The notes under the pieces are model-generated. The model did not search any database, was not told the origin of the DNA, and saw only the letters and a list, made by a program, of their open reading frames with translations. Positions 8,864 through 19,202 of a DNA stretch of 21,061 nt are shown here, piece after piece. Made by a program: the position numbers and the translations under genes. Origin of the DNA: Toxoplasma gondii ME49 (lineage: Eukaryota > Apicomplexa > Conoidasida > Eucoccidiorida > Sarcocystidae); contig NW_017383894.1 in the NCBI RefSeq assembly GCF_000006565.2, forward strand, positions 1 to 21,061. The letters run 5' to 3'. The stretch's first letter is position 1. Every line of letters starts with the position of its first letter.

Positions 8864-9899
8864 GGAGTCGACAGTGCGTGCCCGAGTGCCGGCGGGCTTC
8901 TAGGGAGCCCCCGTGCCGACAATCTAGCATGGACATGCCCCACGCAGAGTGCCGCCGCTGCTAGCTAACTACACCTTATCGCGGTGACCCCATCAGCAGT
9001 AGTCTCTTCGTGATGTGGCAGTTGCATCGAGGCACACAACACGCCCACGCAAGTATTCCTTCTCTTACCATCAGGGCCTGAACAAAACGCCCGACAATCT
9101 CGCAGACAGACTGCACAAAGACACCAGCAATGACCCCTCACCCATCCGCGCATGCACTCGACGAGCCGCATACCATACAACGGCCGGACCATGTGGCGCC
9201 GCCACACCCAACACGTCGACAATTCGTGCCAGAGTGCCGTCAGACCTCTGGGGACCACCTGTGCCGCAAATGTAACATGGACATGCCGCTCGCACAGCGC
9301 CTCCGCCGCCAGCTACCGACACCTTCTCGCGGTCACCCCATCAGTAGTAGCCTCTACGTGGCCCGGCACGTGTCTCGAAATGCAGAACACGCCCGCGCGT
9401 CCATTTCTTCTCTTACCACCGACGCCTGAAGAATACGCCCAAGGATCTCGCAGACAGACTGCACAACGACACACAACCAATAACCTCTCACACATCCGCA
9501 CGGGTACGCGACAAGACTCATACAGGAAAAAGGCAGGACCGTGTGGGGCCGCCACACGCCACAAGCGGCGTATTCCGAAACGAGTGAACTCGGATCGTTC
9601 GCTTCCGCAACTGGATTGGTCCACGCATCCCAGGCCGAACACTCACTCTCTGAAGGACACCGACAACACGTCATCGAGGAGAGGGTACAAGTTGTCGTTT
9701 CTCCACGGGGTCGTATTCGCCTCCAAAGGTAGAAGATGCTGCATCGCTCTCCCTTGTATTCCCTTCCTGTACAGCCGTTGCCACGGCGTGAAAGCACTGG
9801 ACATTGACACAGCCTGCGGCAGGCTATACAGCGATAATGTCTTACAACGTACCCCAGACTGTTACAACCTCCTGACAGCTGTGGTGCCACCAGACGCTA
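8864..9899 (+). repeat. Trimer 1'-3-4 (1,036 bases)
   Basis: Monomers are 8864-9211 (1' left part fused to ordinary type 1), 9212-9561 (type 3) and 9562-9899 (type 4). The type 4 copy introduces the right-hand variant gtggtgccaccagacgc, also seen at 14735-15072 and 16111-16448. Confidence 0.87.
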
Positions 9900-10936
9900 C
9901 ACGTCGACAGATCGTGCCCGAGTGATGTCGGACCTCCGGGAGAACCTGTGCCGCAAATAAAACATGGTCGTCCCGCCCGCACAGTGCCTCCGCCGCCAGC
10001 TAACTACACCTCATCGCGGTCACCCCATCAGCAGTAGTCTCTACGTGGTGCGGCAGTTGCCACGAGACACACCACACGCCCCCGCGTCCTTTTGCTCTCT
10101 TACCTCCCACGCCTGAGCAAAACGGTCGACCAGCTACGAAACTGACTGCATAACGACACACAACCAGTAACCTCTCACCCATCCGCGCATGCACTCGACG
10201 AGCCGCATATCATACAACGGCCGGACCATGTGGCGCCGCCACACCCAACACGTCGACAATTCGTGCCAGAGTGCCGTCAGGCCTTTCGCGAGCACCTGTG
10301 CCGCAAATGTAACAATGACATGCCCCACGCACAGTGCCTCCGCCGCCAGCTAAGAACACCTCATCTCGGTGACCCCATCAGCAGTAGATTCTTCGTGTTG
10401 AGGCAATTGCATCGAGACACAGAACACGGCCGGCAGTATTTTCTTATCTTACATCCATGGCCTGAAGAAAACGCCCAACCATCTCCCAGACAGACTGCAC
10501 AACGACACACAACCGGTAACCTCTCACCCATCCGCGCATTTACGCGACGAATCGCATACCATACAACGGCCGGACCATGTGGCGCCGCCACACCCAACAC
10601 GTCGACAATTCGTGCAAGAGCGACGTCGGACCTCTGGCTGCCACCTGCGGCGGAACCTAGACATCGCTACACCGCCCACACAGCGCTTCCGACGCGAGCC
10701 GACAAACCCTCAACACGTAACCTCCATCACGTGTGGACTCTGCATGGTCTGACGTCCGAGTCGAAATACGAAACCCGCTCTCCCATTCTCGCTCACTTTC
10801 GCTTCCTGTCAACGAGCAGCCACGCCGGGAAACCACCCGCCAATCACACACAGCGAAGCACTTCTAACCCGCCCCACCATCCACTCCCTCCCAAGCCCTC
10901 ATCCCACCCCGCAACCTGTGGCGCCGCCAAACGCAC
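9900..10936 (+). repeat. 1-1-2 block at the transition to dimers
   Basis: Monomers are 9900-10248 (type 1), 10249-10597 (type 1 with a diverged middle: gattcttcgtgttgaggc and cggccggcagtattttc) and 10598-10936 (type 2). Here the trimer pattern ends and type 2 reappears for the first time since 6100. The second type 1 retains gccgtcaggcc near its start, a feature of the type 3 copies in the trimer zone (gccgtcagacc), so it may be a 3/1 recombinant. Confidence 0.85.
10886..10910 (-). other. Predicted G-quadruplex motif in type 2 (five runs)
   Basis: C-runs of 3, 3, 3, 3 and 4 with spacers T, AAG, TCAT and A. The left runs have been rebuilt relative to the common form, yet the motif holds. Confidence 0.6.
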
Positions 10937-11624
10937 CACGTCGGCAGATCGTGCCAGAGTGATGTCCGACCTGGCGGAGCATCTGTGTCGCAAATGAAAC
11001 ATGGTCGTCCCGCCCGCACAGCGCCTCCGCCGCCAGCTAACTACACCTCATCGCGGTCACCCCATCAGCTGTAGTCCCTACGTGGTCCGGCAGTTGCCAC
11101 GAGACACGCCACACGCCCCCGCGTCCTTTTGCTCTCTTACCTCCCGCGCCTGAACAAAACGGTCGACCATCTCCCAGACAGACTGCATAACGACACACAA
11201 CAAGTAACATCTCACCCATCCGCGCATGCACCCGACGAATCGCATACCATACAACGGCCGGACCATGTGGCGCCGCCACACCCAACACGTCGACAATTCG
11301 TGCCAGAGTGCCGACGGACCTCTGGCTGCCACCTGCGGCGGAACCTAGACATTGCTACACCGCCCACACGGCGCTTCCGACGCGAGCCGACAAACCCTCA
11401 ACATGTAACCTCCATCACGTGTAGTCTCTGCATGGTCTGACGTCCGAGTCGAAATACGAAACCCGCTCTCCCATTCTCGCTCACTTTCGCTTCCTGTCAA
11501 CGAGCAGCCACGCCGGGAAACCACCCGCCAATCACACACAGCGAAGCACTTCTAACCCGCCCCACCATCCACTCCCTCCCAAGCCCTCATCCCACCCCGC
11601 AACCTGTGGCGCCGCCAAACGCAC
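10937..11624 (+). repeat. Dimer 1-2 (688 bases)
   Basis: Type 1 is 10937-11285 and type 2 is 11286-11624. The stretch 10745-11100 repeats almost base for base at 11433-11788, offset 688. This includes the unusual type 2 C-rich segment (ccatccactccctcccaag) and the type 1 variant acctggcggagcatctg. Confidence 0.9.
11574..11598 (-). other. Predicted G-quadruplex motif in type 2 (five runs)
   Basis: Same arrangement as the copy 688 bases upstream, within the homogenised dimer. Confidence 0.6.
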
Positions 11625-12311
11625 CACGTCGGCAGATCGTGCCAGAGTGATGTCCGACCTGGCGGAGCATCTGTGTCGCAAATGAAACATGGTCGTCCCG
11701 CCCGCACAGCGCCTCCGCCGCCAGCTAACTACACCTCATCGCGGTCACCCCTTCAGCTGTAGTCCCTACGTGGTCCGGCAGTTGCCACGAGACACACCAC
11801 ACGTCCCCGCGTCATTTTGCTCTCTTACCTCCACGGCCTGAACAAAACGCCCAAGAACCCCGCAGAGAGACTGCACAACGACACACAACCAGTAGCCTCT
11901 CACCCATCCGCGCACTTACGCGACGAGTCACATACCATACAACGGCCGGACCATGTGGCGCCGCCACACCCAACACGTCGACAATTCGTGCCAGAGTGCC
12001 GACGGACCTCTGGCTGCCACCTGCGGCGGAACCTAGACATCGCTACACCGCCCACACAGCGCTTCCGACGCGAGCCGACAAACCCTCAACATGTAACCTC
12101 CATCACGTGCAGTCTCTGCATGGCCTGACGTCCGAGTCGAAATACGAAACCCGCTCTCTCATTCTCGCTCACTTTCGCTTCCTGTCAACGAGCAGCCACG
12201 CCGGGAAACCACCTGCCAATCACACACAGCGACGCACTTCTAACCCGGCCCTCCATCCACCACCCCCACCCCCTCATCCCACCCCGCAACCTGTGGCGCC
12301 GCCAAACGCAA
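11625..12311 (+). repeat. Dimer 1-2 (687 bases)
   Basis: Type 1 is 11625-11973 and type 2 is 11974-12311. The left half of the type 1 copies the previous dimer, but its right part (cacggcctgaacaaaacgcc, aagaaccccgcagagagac) is different. The type 2 right third returns to the common C-rich form. The homogenised tract therefore ends inside this dimer. Confidence 0.88.
12263..12285 (-). other. Predicted G-quadruplex motif in type 2 (common form)
   Basis: C-runs of 5, 5, 3 and 4 with spacers A, TCAT and A. Confidence 0.62.
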
Positions 12312-13004
12312 CACGTAGGCAGTTCGTGCCAGAGTGATGTCGGACCTCTGGCTGGCGGCCCCGCCGCAAACGCAACATGGACATGGCGCACGCAGAGTTC
12401 GTCCACTGCGACCTAACGACACCTCCTCGCGGTCACCCCATCAGCAGTAGTCTCGACGCTACGTGGTGCGGCAGTTGCCACCAGACACACCACACGCCCC
12501 CGCGTCCTTTTGCTCCCTTACTTCCCGCCCCTGGGCAATACGCCCGACCATCTCCCAGACAGACTGCATAACGACACACAACCGGTAACCTCTCACCCAT
12601 CCGCGCATGCACTCGACGAGTCACATACCATACAACGGCCGGACCATGTGGCGCCGCCACACCCAACACGTCGACAATTCGTGCCAGAGTGCCGACGGAC
12701 CTCTGGCTGCCACCTGCGGCGGAACCTAGACATCGCTACACCGCCCACACAGCGCTTCCGACGCGAGCCGACAAACCCTCAACACGTAACCTCCATCACG
12801 TGTAGTCTCTGCATGGCCTGACGTCCGAGTCGAAGTACGAAACCCGCTCTCCTATTCTCGCTCACTTTCGCTTCCTGTCAACGAGCAGCCACGCCGGAAA
12901 ACCACCTGCCAATCACACACAGCGAAGCACTTCTAACCCGGCCCTCCATCCACCACCCCCACCCCCTCATCCCACCCCGCAACCTGTGGCGCCGCCAAAC
13001 GCAA
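12312..13004 (+). repeat. Chimeric 3/1 monomer plus type 2
   Basis: Unit 12312-12666 starts as type 3 (ctggcggccccgccgc, tggacatggcgcacgc) and from roughly 12440-12470 continues as type 1 (ggcagttgccaccagacac, then accatgtggcgccgcc). It carries the gacgc insertion at 12455-12459, close to the switch. Type 2 is 12667-13004. Confidence 0.85.
12956..12978 (-). other. Predicted G-quadruplex motif in type 2 (common form)
   Basis: C-runs of 5, 5, 3 and 4; identical to the copies at 12263 and 13648. Confidence 0.62.
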
Positions 13005-13696
13005 CACGTCGGCAGTTTGTGCCCGAGGGATGTCGGACCTCACGGAGCATCTGTGGCGCAAATGAAACATGGTCGTCCCGCCCGCACAGCGCCTCCGCCG
13101 CCAGCTAACAACACTTCCTCGCGGTGACCCCATCAGCTGTAGTCTCGACGCTACGTGGTGCGGCAGTTGCCACCAGACACACCACACGCCCCCGCGCCCT
13201 TTTGCTCTCTTACCTCCCGCCCCTGGGCAATACGCCCGACCATCTCCCAGACAGACTGCATAACGACACACAACCGGTAACCTCTCACCCATCCGCGCAT
13301 GCACTCGACGAGTCACATACCATACAACGGCCGGACCATGTGGCGCCGCCACACCCAACACGTCGACAATTCGTGCCAGAGTGCCGACGGACCTCTGGCT
13401 GCCACCTGCGGCGGAACCTACACATCGCTGCACCGCCCACACAGCGCTTCCGACGCGAGCCGACAAACCCTCAACACGTAACCTCCATCACGTGTAGTCT
13501 CTGCATGGCCTGACGTCCGAGTCGAAGTACGAAACCCGCTCTCCTATTCTCGCTCACTTTCGCTTCCTGTCAACGAGCAGCCACGCCGGAAAACCACCTG
13601 CCAATCACACACAGCGAAGCACTTCTAACCCGGCCCTCCATCCACCACCCCCACCCCCTCATCCCACCCCGCAACCTGTGGCGCCGCCAAACGCAA
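13005..13696 (+). repeat. Dimer 1-2 (692 bases)
   Basis: Type 1 is 13005-13358, with the gacgc insertion at 13147-13151, and type 2 is 13359-13696. Much of 12560-13040 repeats at 13252-13732 (offset 692), including the shared variants cgaagtacgaaacccgc and gtttgtgcccgaggg. Confidence 0.88.
13648..13670 (-). other. Predicted G-quadruplex motif in type 2 (common form)
   Basis: C-runs of 5, 5, 3 and 4; spaced 692 bases from the preceding motif. Confidence 0.62.
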
Positions 13697-14384
13697 CACG
13701 TCGGCAGTTTGTGCCCGAGGGATGTCGGACCTCTGGCTGGCGGCCCCGCCGCAAACGCAACATGGACATGGCGCACGCAGAGTGCCTCCACTGCGACCTA
13801 ACGACACCTCCTCGCGGTCACCCCATCAGCAGTAGTCTCTACATGGCCCGGCACGTGTCTCGAAATGCAGAACACGCCCACGCGACTTTCTCGTCTCTTA
13901 CCTTCGCTGCCTGAGGAATACGCCCAAGAATCTCGCAGACAGACTGCACAACGACACACAAGCGGTAACCTCTCACCCATCCGCGCATGCACTCGACGAG
14001 TCACATACCATACAACGGCCGGACCATGTGGCGCCGCCACACCCAACACGTCGACAATTCGTGCCAGAGTGCCGACGGACCTCTGGCTGCCACCTGCGGC
14101 GGAACCTACACATCGCTGCACCGCCGACACAGCGCTTCCGACGCGAGCCGACAAACCCTCAACACGTAACCTCCATCACATGAGGCCTCTGCATGGTCTG
14201 ACGTCCGATTCGAAGTACGAAACCCGCTCTCTCATTCTCGCTCACTTTCGCTTCCTGTCAACGAGCAGCCACGCCGGGAAACCACCTGCCAATCACACAC
14301 AGCGACGCACTTCTAACCCGGCCCTCCATCCACCACCCCCACCCCCTCATCCCACCCCGCAACCTGTGGCGCCGCCAAACGCAA
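13697..14384 (+). repeat. Chimeric 3/1 monomer (late switch) plus type 2
   Basis: Unit 13697-14046 is type 3 through caagaatctcgcagacagac and becomes type 1 only after about 13950 (gcggtaacctctcacc, gcatgcactcgacgag). Its breakpoint is about 500 bases further along the monomer cycle than nothing comparable elsewhere, and clearly later within the unit than in 12312-12666, so the two chimeras arose separately. Type 2 is 14047-14384. Confidence 0.83.
14336..14358 (-). other. Predicted G-quadruplex motif in type 2 (common form)
   Basis: C-runs of 5, 5, 3 and 4; the last motif of the dimer zone. Confidence 0.62.
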
Positions 14385-15072
14385 CACGTCGGCAGTTCGT
14401 GCCAGAGTGATGTCGGACCTCTGGCTGGCGGCCCCGCCGCAAACGCAACATGGACATGGCGCACGCAGAGTGCCTCCACTGCGACCTAACGACACCTCCT
14501 CGCGGTCACCCCATCAGCTGTACTCTCTACGTGGCCCGGCACGTGTCTCGAAATGCAGAACACGCCCGCGCGTCCATTTCTTCTCTTACCTTCGCTGCCT
14601 GAAGAATGCGCCCAAGAATCTCGCAGACAGACTGCACAACGACACACTACCAATAACCTCTCACCCATCCGCGCAGGTACGCGACGAGACTCATACGGGA
14701 AAAAGGCAGGACCGTGTGGGGCCGCCACACGCCACAAGCAGCGTATTCCGAAACGAGTGAACTCGGATCGTTCGCTTCGGCAGCTGGATTGGTCCACGCA
14801 TCCCAGGCCGGACACTCACTCTCTGAAGGATACCGACAACACGTCATCGAGGTGCGGGAACATGTTGTCGTTTCTCCACGGGGTCGTATTCGCCTCCAAA
14901 GATAAAAGATGCTACATCGTTCACCCTTGTATTCCCTTCCTGTACAGCCGTTGCCACGGCGTGAAAGCACTGGACATTGACACAGCCTGCGGCAGGCTGT
15001 GCAGCGATAATGTCTTACAACGTACCCCAGACTGTTACAACCTCCTGACAGCTGTGGTGCCACCAGACGCAA
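14385..15072 (+). repeat. Dimer 3-4 restoring the tetramer order
   Basis: Type 3 is 14385-14734 and type 4 is 14735-15072. From about 14385 to 15270 the sequence is near identical to 15761-16646 (offset 1,376), including the shared ctgtactctctacgtgg in type 3. Small differences in type 4 are caagcagcg and cttcggcagctgg. Confidence 0.88.
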
Positions 15073-16448
15073 CACGTCGACAGATCGTGCCCGAGTGATG
15101 TCGGACCTGGCGGAGCATCTGTGTCGCAAATGAAACATGGTCGTCCCGCCCGCACAGCGCCTCCGCCGCCAGCTAACAACGCTTCCTCGCGGTGACGCCA
15201 TCAGCAGTAGTCTCTACGTGGTGCGGCAGTTGCCACGAGACACGCCACACGCCCCGGCGTCATTTTGCTCTCTTACCTCCCGCCCCTGGGCAATACGCCC
15301 GACCATCTCCCAGACAGACTGCATAACGACACACAACCGGTAACCTCTCACCCATCCGCGCATGCACTCGACGAGTCGCATACCATACAACGGCCGGACC
15401 ATGTGGCGCCGCCACACCCAACACGTCGACAATTCGTGCCAGAGTGCCGACGGACCTCTGGCTGCCACCTGCGGCGGAACCTAGACATCGCTACACCGCC
15501 CACACAGCGCTTCCGACGCGAGCCGACAAACCCTCAACATGTAACCTCCATCACGTGCAGTCTCTGCATGGCCTGACGTCCGAGTCGAAATACGAAACCC
15601 GCTCTCTCATTCTCGCTCACTTTCGCTTCCTGTCAACGAGCAGCCACGCCGGGAAACCACCCGCCAATCACACACAGCGAAGCACTTCTAACCCGGCCCT
15701 CCATCAACCACCCCCCATGCCCTCATGCCACCCCGCAACCTGTGGCGCCGCCAAACGCAACACGTCGGCAGTTCGTGCCAGAGTGATGTCGGACCTCTGG
15801 CTGGCGGCCCCGCCGCAAACGCAACATGGACATGGCGCACGCAGAGTGCCTCCACTGCGACCTAACGACACCTCCTCGCGGTCACCCCATCAGCTGTACT
15901 CTCTACGTGGCCCGGCACGTGTCTCGAAATGCAGAACACGCCCGCGGGTCCATTTCTTCTCTTACCTTCGCTGCCTGAAGAATACGCCCAAGAATCTCGC
16001 AGACAGACTGCACAACGACACACTACCAATAACCTCTCACCCATCCGCGCAGGTACGCGACGAGACTCATACGGGAAAAAGGCAGGACCGTGTGGGGCCG
16101 CCACACGCCACAAGCGGCGTATTCCGAAACGAGTGAACTCGGATCGTTCGCTTCCGCAACTGGATTGGTCCACGCATCCCAGGCCTGACACTCACTCTCT
16201 GAAGGACACCGACAACACGTCATCGAGTATCGGGTACAAGTTGTCGTTTCTCCACGGGGTCGTATTCGCCTCCAAAGGTAGAAGATGCTACATCGTTCAC
16301 CCTTATATTCCCTTCCTGTACAGCCGTTGCCACGGCGTGAAAGCACTGGACATTGACACAGCCTGCGGCAGGCTGTACAGCGATAATGTCTTACAACGTA
16401 CCCCAGACTGTTACAACCTCCTGACAGCTGTGGTGCCACCAGACGCAA
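15073..16448 (+). repeat. Tetramer 1-2-3-4 (1,376 bases)
   Basis: Monomers are 15073-15421, 15422-15760, 15761-16110 and 16111-16448. The type 2 copy is the only one whose C-rich segment (about 15711-15734) no longer meets the four-run quadruplex rule. Confidence 0.9.
15711..15734 (-). other. Degraded G-quadruplex motif in type 2
   Basis: C-runs of 6, 3 and 4. The third run of the common form is broken (tcatgcca), leaving an eight-base gap and only three runs. It is the sole exception among 13 type 2 copies. Confidence 0.55.
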
Positions 16449-17140
16449 CACGTCGACAGATCGTGCCCGAGTGATGTCGGACCTGGCGGAGCATCTGTGT
16501 CGCAAATGAAACATGGTCGTCCCGCCCGCAGAGCGCCTCCGCCGCAAGCTAACAACGCTTCCTCGCGGTGACGCCATCAGCAGTAGTCTCGACGCTACGT
16601 GGTGCGGCAGTTGCCACCAGACACACCACACGCCCCCGCGTCCTTTTGCTCTCTTACCTCCACAACCTAAACAAAACGCGCAACAATCTCGCAGAGAGAC
16701 TGCACAACGACACACAACCGGTAACGTCTCACCCATCCGCGCATGCACTCGACGAATCGCATACCATACAACGCCCGGACCATGTAGGGCCGCCACACGG
16801 CACAAGCGGCGTATTCCGAAACGAGTGAACTCGGATCGTTCGCTTCCGCAACTGGATTGGCCCACGCATCCCACGCCGGACACTCACTCTCTGAAGGATA
16901 CCGACAACACGCCATCGAGTATCGGGTACAAGTTGTCGTTTCTCCACGGGGTCGTATTCGCCTCCAAAGGTAGAAGATGCTGCATCGCTCTCCCTTATAT
17001 TCCCTTCCTGTACAGCCGTTGCCACGGCGTGAAAGCACTTGACATTGACACAGCCTGCGGCAGGCTATATAGCGATAATATCTTACACCGTACCCCAGAC
17101 TGTTACAGCCTCCTGACAGCTGTGGCGCCACCAGACGCAA
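16449..17140 (+). repeat. Abnormal dimer 1-4 (types 2 and 3 missing)
   Basis: Type 1 is 16449-16802, with gacgc at 16591-16595, and type 4 is 16803-17140. The type 1 right end (cgcccggaccatg) runs into tagggccgccacacgg and then the type 4 start caagcggcg. The crossover lies within about 16780-16802, inside the conserved junction box. This is what an unequal exchange between a type 1 end and a type 3 end would leave. Confidence 0.88.
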
Positions 17141-18526
17141 CACGTCGACAGATCGTGCCCGAGTGATGTCGGACCTCGCCGAGCATCTGTGCCGCAAATG
17201 AAACACCGTCGTCCCGCCCGCAGAGCGCCTCCGCCGCCAGCTAACAACGCTTCCTCGCGGTGACGCCATCAGCAGTAGTCTCGACGCTACGTGGTGCGGC
17301 AGTTGCCACGAGACACGCCACACGCCCCCGCGTCCTTTTGCTCTCTTACCTCCCGCCCCTGGGCAATACGCCCGACCATCTCCCAGACAGAGTGCATAAC
17401 GACACACAACCAGTAACCTCTCACCCATCCGCGCATGCACTCGACGAGTCACATACCATACAACGGCCGGACCATGTGGCGCCGCCACACCCAACACGTC
17501 GACAATTCGTGCAAGAGCGACGTCGGACCTCTGGCTGCCACCTGCGGCGGAACCTACACATCGCTACACCGCCCACACAGCGCTTCCGACGCGAGCCGAC
17601 AAACCCTCAACACGTAACCTCCATCACGTGCAGTCTCTGCATGGTCTGACGTCCGAGTCGAAATACGAAACCCGCTCTCTCATTCTCGCTCACTGTCGCT
17701 TCCTGTCAACGAGCAGCCACGCCGGAAAACCACCTGCCAATCACACACAGCGAAGCACTTCTCACCCGGCCCTCCATCCACCACCCCCACCCCCCCTTCA
17801 ATCCCACCCCACAACCTGTGGCGCCGCCAAACGCAACACGTCGGCAGTTCGTGCCAGAGCGATGTCGGACCTCTGGCTGGCGGCCCCGCCGCGAACGCAA
17901 CATGGACATGCCGCACGCACATTGCCTCCGCTGCCACCTAGCAATATTTCCTCGCGATCACCCCATCAGCAACTGTCTCGACGCTACGTGGTGCGGCAGT
18001 TGCCTCGAGACACACGACATGCCCCAGCATCATTTTGTTCCCTTACCTCCAGGGCCTGAACAGAACGCCCAACAATCTCGTAGACAGACTGCACCACGAC
18101 ATACAACCAATAACCCCTCACCCATCCGCGCAGGTACGCGACGAGACTCATACAGGAAAAAGGCAGGGCCATGTGGGGCCGCCACACGCCACAAGCGGCG
18201 TATTCCGAAACGAGTGAACTCGGATCGTTCGCTTCCGCAACTGGATTGGCCCACGCATCCCACGCCGGACACTCACTCTCTGAAGGATACCGACAACACG
18301 CCATCGAGTATCGGGTACAAGTTGTCGTTTCTCCACGGGGTCGTATTCGCCGCCAAAGATAAAAGATGCTGCATCGCTCTCCCTTATATTCCCTTCCTGT
18401 ACACCCATCGCCACAGCAAGAATCTACCAGACAATGAGACAGACTGTAGCAGGCGACGCAGCGAGATTATCTCAAATGGTACCCCAGACTGTCACCTCTT
18501 CACATCTGTGGCGGCGCCACGCGCAA
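17141..18526 (+). repeat. Tetramer 1-2-3-4'
   Basis: Monomers are 17141-17494 (type 1, gacgc at 17283-17287), 17495-17836 (type 2, 342 bases because of a four-base expansion of the C-rich tract), 17837-18191 (type 3, gacgc at 17980-17984) and 18192-18526 (4'). It is near identical to 5609-6790 from about 17,341 onward. Confidence 0.9.
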
Positions 18527-19202
18527 GGAGTCGACAGTGCGTGCCCGAGTGCCGGCGGGCTTCTAGGGAGCCCCCGTGCCGACAATCTAGCATGGACATG
18601 CCGCACGTAGAGTGGCGCCGCTGCCAGCTAACAACACCTCATCGCGGTGACCTCATCAGCAATGGTCTCTACGTGGTGCGGCAGTTGCCGCGAAATGCAG
18701 AACACCCCCGTGCGTCCGTTTCGTCTCTTACTGTCCGCTTCTGAACAACAACCGCAACCATCTCGCAGACAGACTGCACAAAGACACACAGCCAATAACG
18801 TCTCACACATTCGCGCATGCGGCCGACGACACTCCTTCCACGTACCAGCCGACCCATGAAGGGCCGCCACACCCAACACGTCGACAATTCGTGCCAGAGT
18901 GCCGTCAGACCTCTGGCGAGCACCTGTGCCGCGAACGCAAAATGGACATGCCGCACGCAGAGTGCCTCCACTGCCACCTAACGACACCTCCTCGCGGTCA
19001 CCCCATCAGCAGTAGTCTCTACGTGGCCCGGCACGTGTCGCGAAATGCAGAACACGCCCGCGCAACTTTTTCTTCTCTTACATCCAGGGCCTGAACAGAA
19101 CGCCCAACAACCTCGCAGACAGACTGAACCACGACACACTACCAATAACCTCTCACCCATCCGCGCAGGTACGCGACGAGACTCATACGGGAAAAAGGCA
19201 GG
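17341..19202 (+). repeat. Long-range duplicated segment, copy 2
   Basis: This is the partner of 5609-7466. It has a C-tract four bases longer near 17790-17802, and a cluster of differences near 18548-18612 where it matches the third 4'-1' copy at 8880-8945. The flanks of the two copies are ordinary but different satellite units, so the shared segment has defined ends. Confidence 0.88.
17784..17810 (-). other. Predicted G-quadruplex motif in type 2 (expanded)
   Basis: C-runs of 5, 7, 3 and 4 with spacers A, TTCAAT and A. It is four bases longer than its duplicate at 6052-6074, so the C-tract is the main site of change between the two long-range copies. Confidence 0.6.

Noticed and set aside
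16023..16883. Minus-strand frames of 276-286 codons (16023-16883, 16667-17497) as genes
   Set aside because: They overlap equally long frames on the other strand and each other, span satellite junctions, and come from low stop-codon frequency in this composition. Cys/Arg-rich text repeats wherever the same monomers occur.
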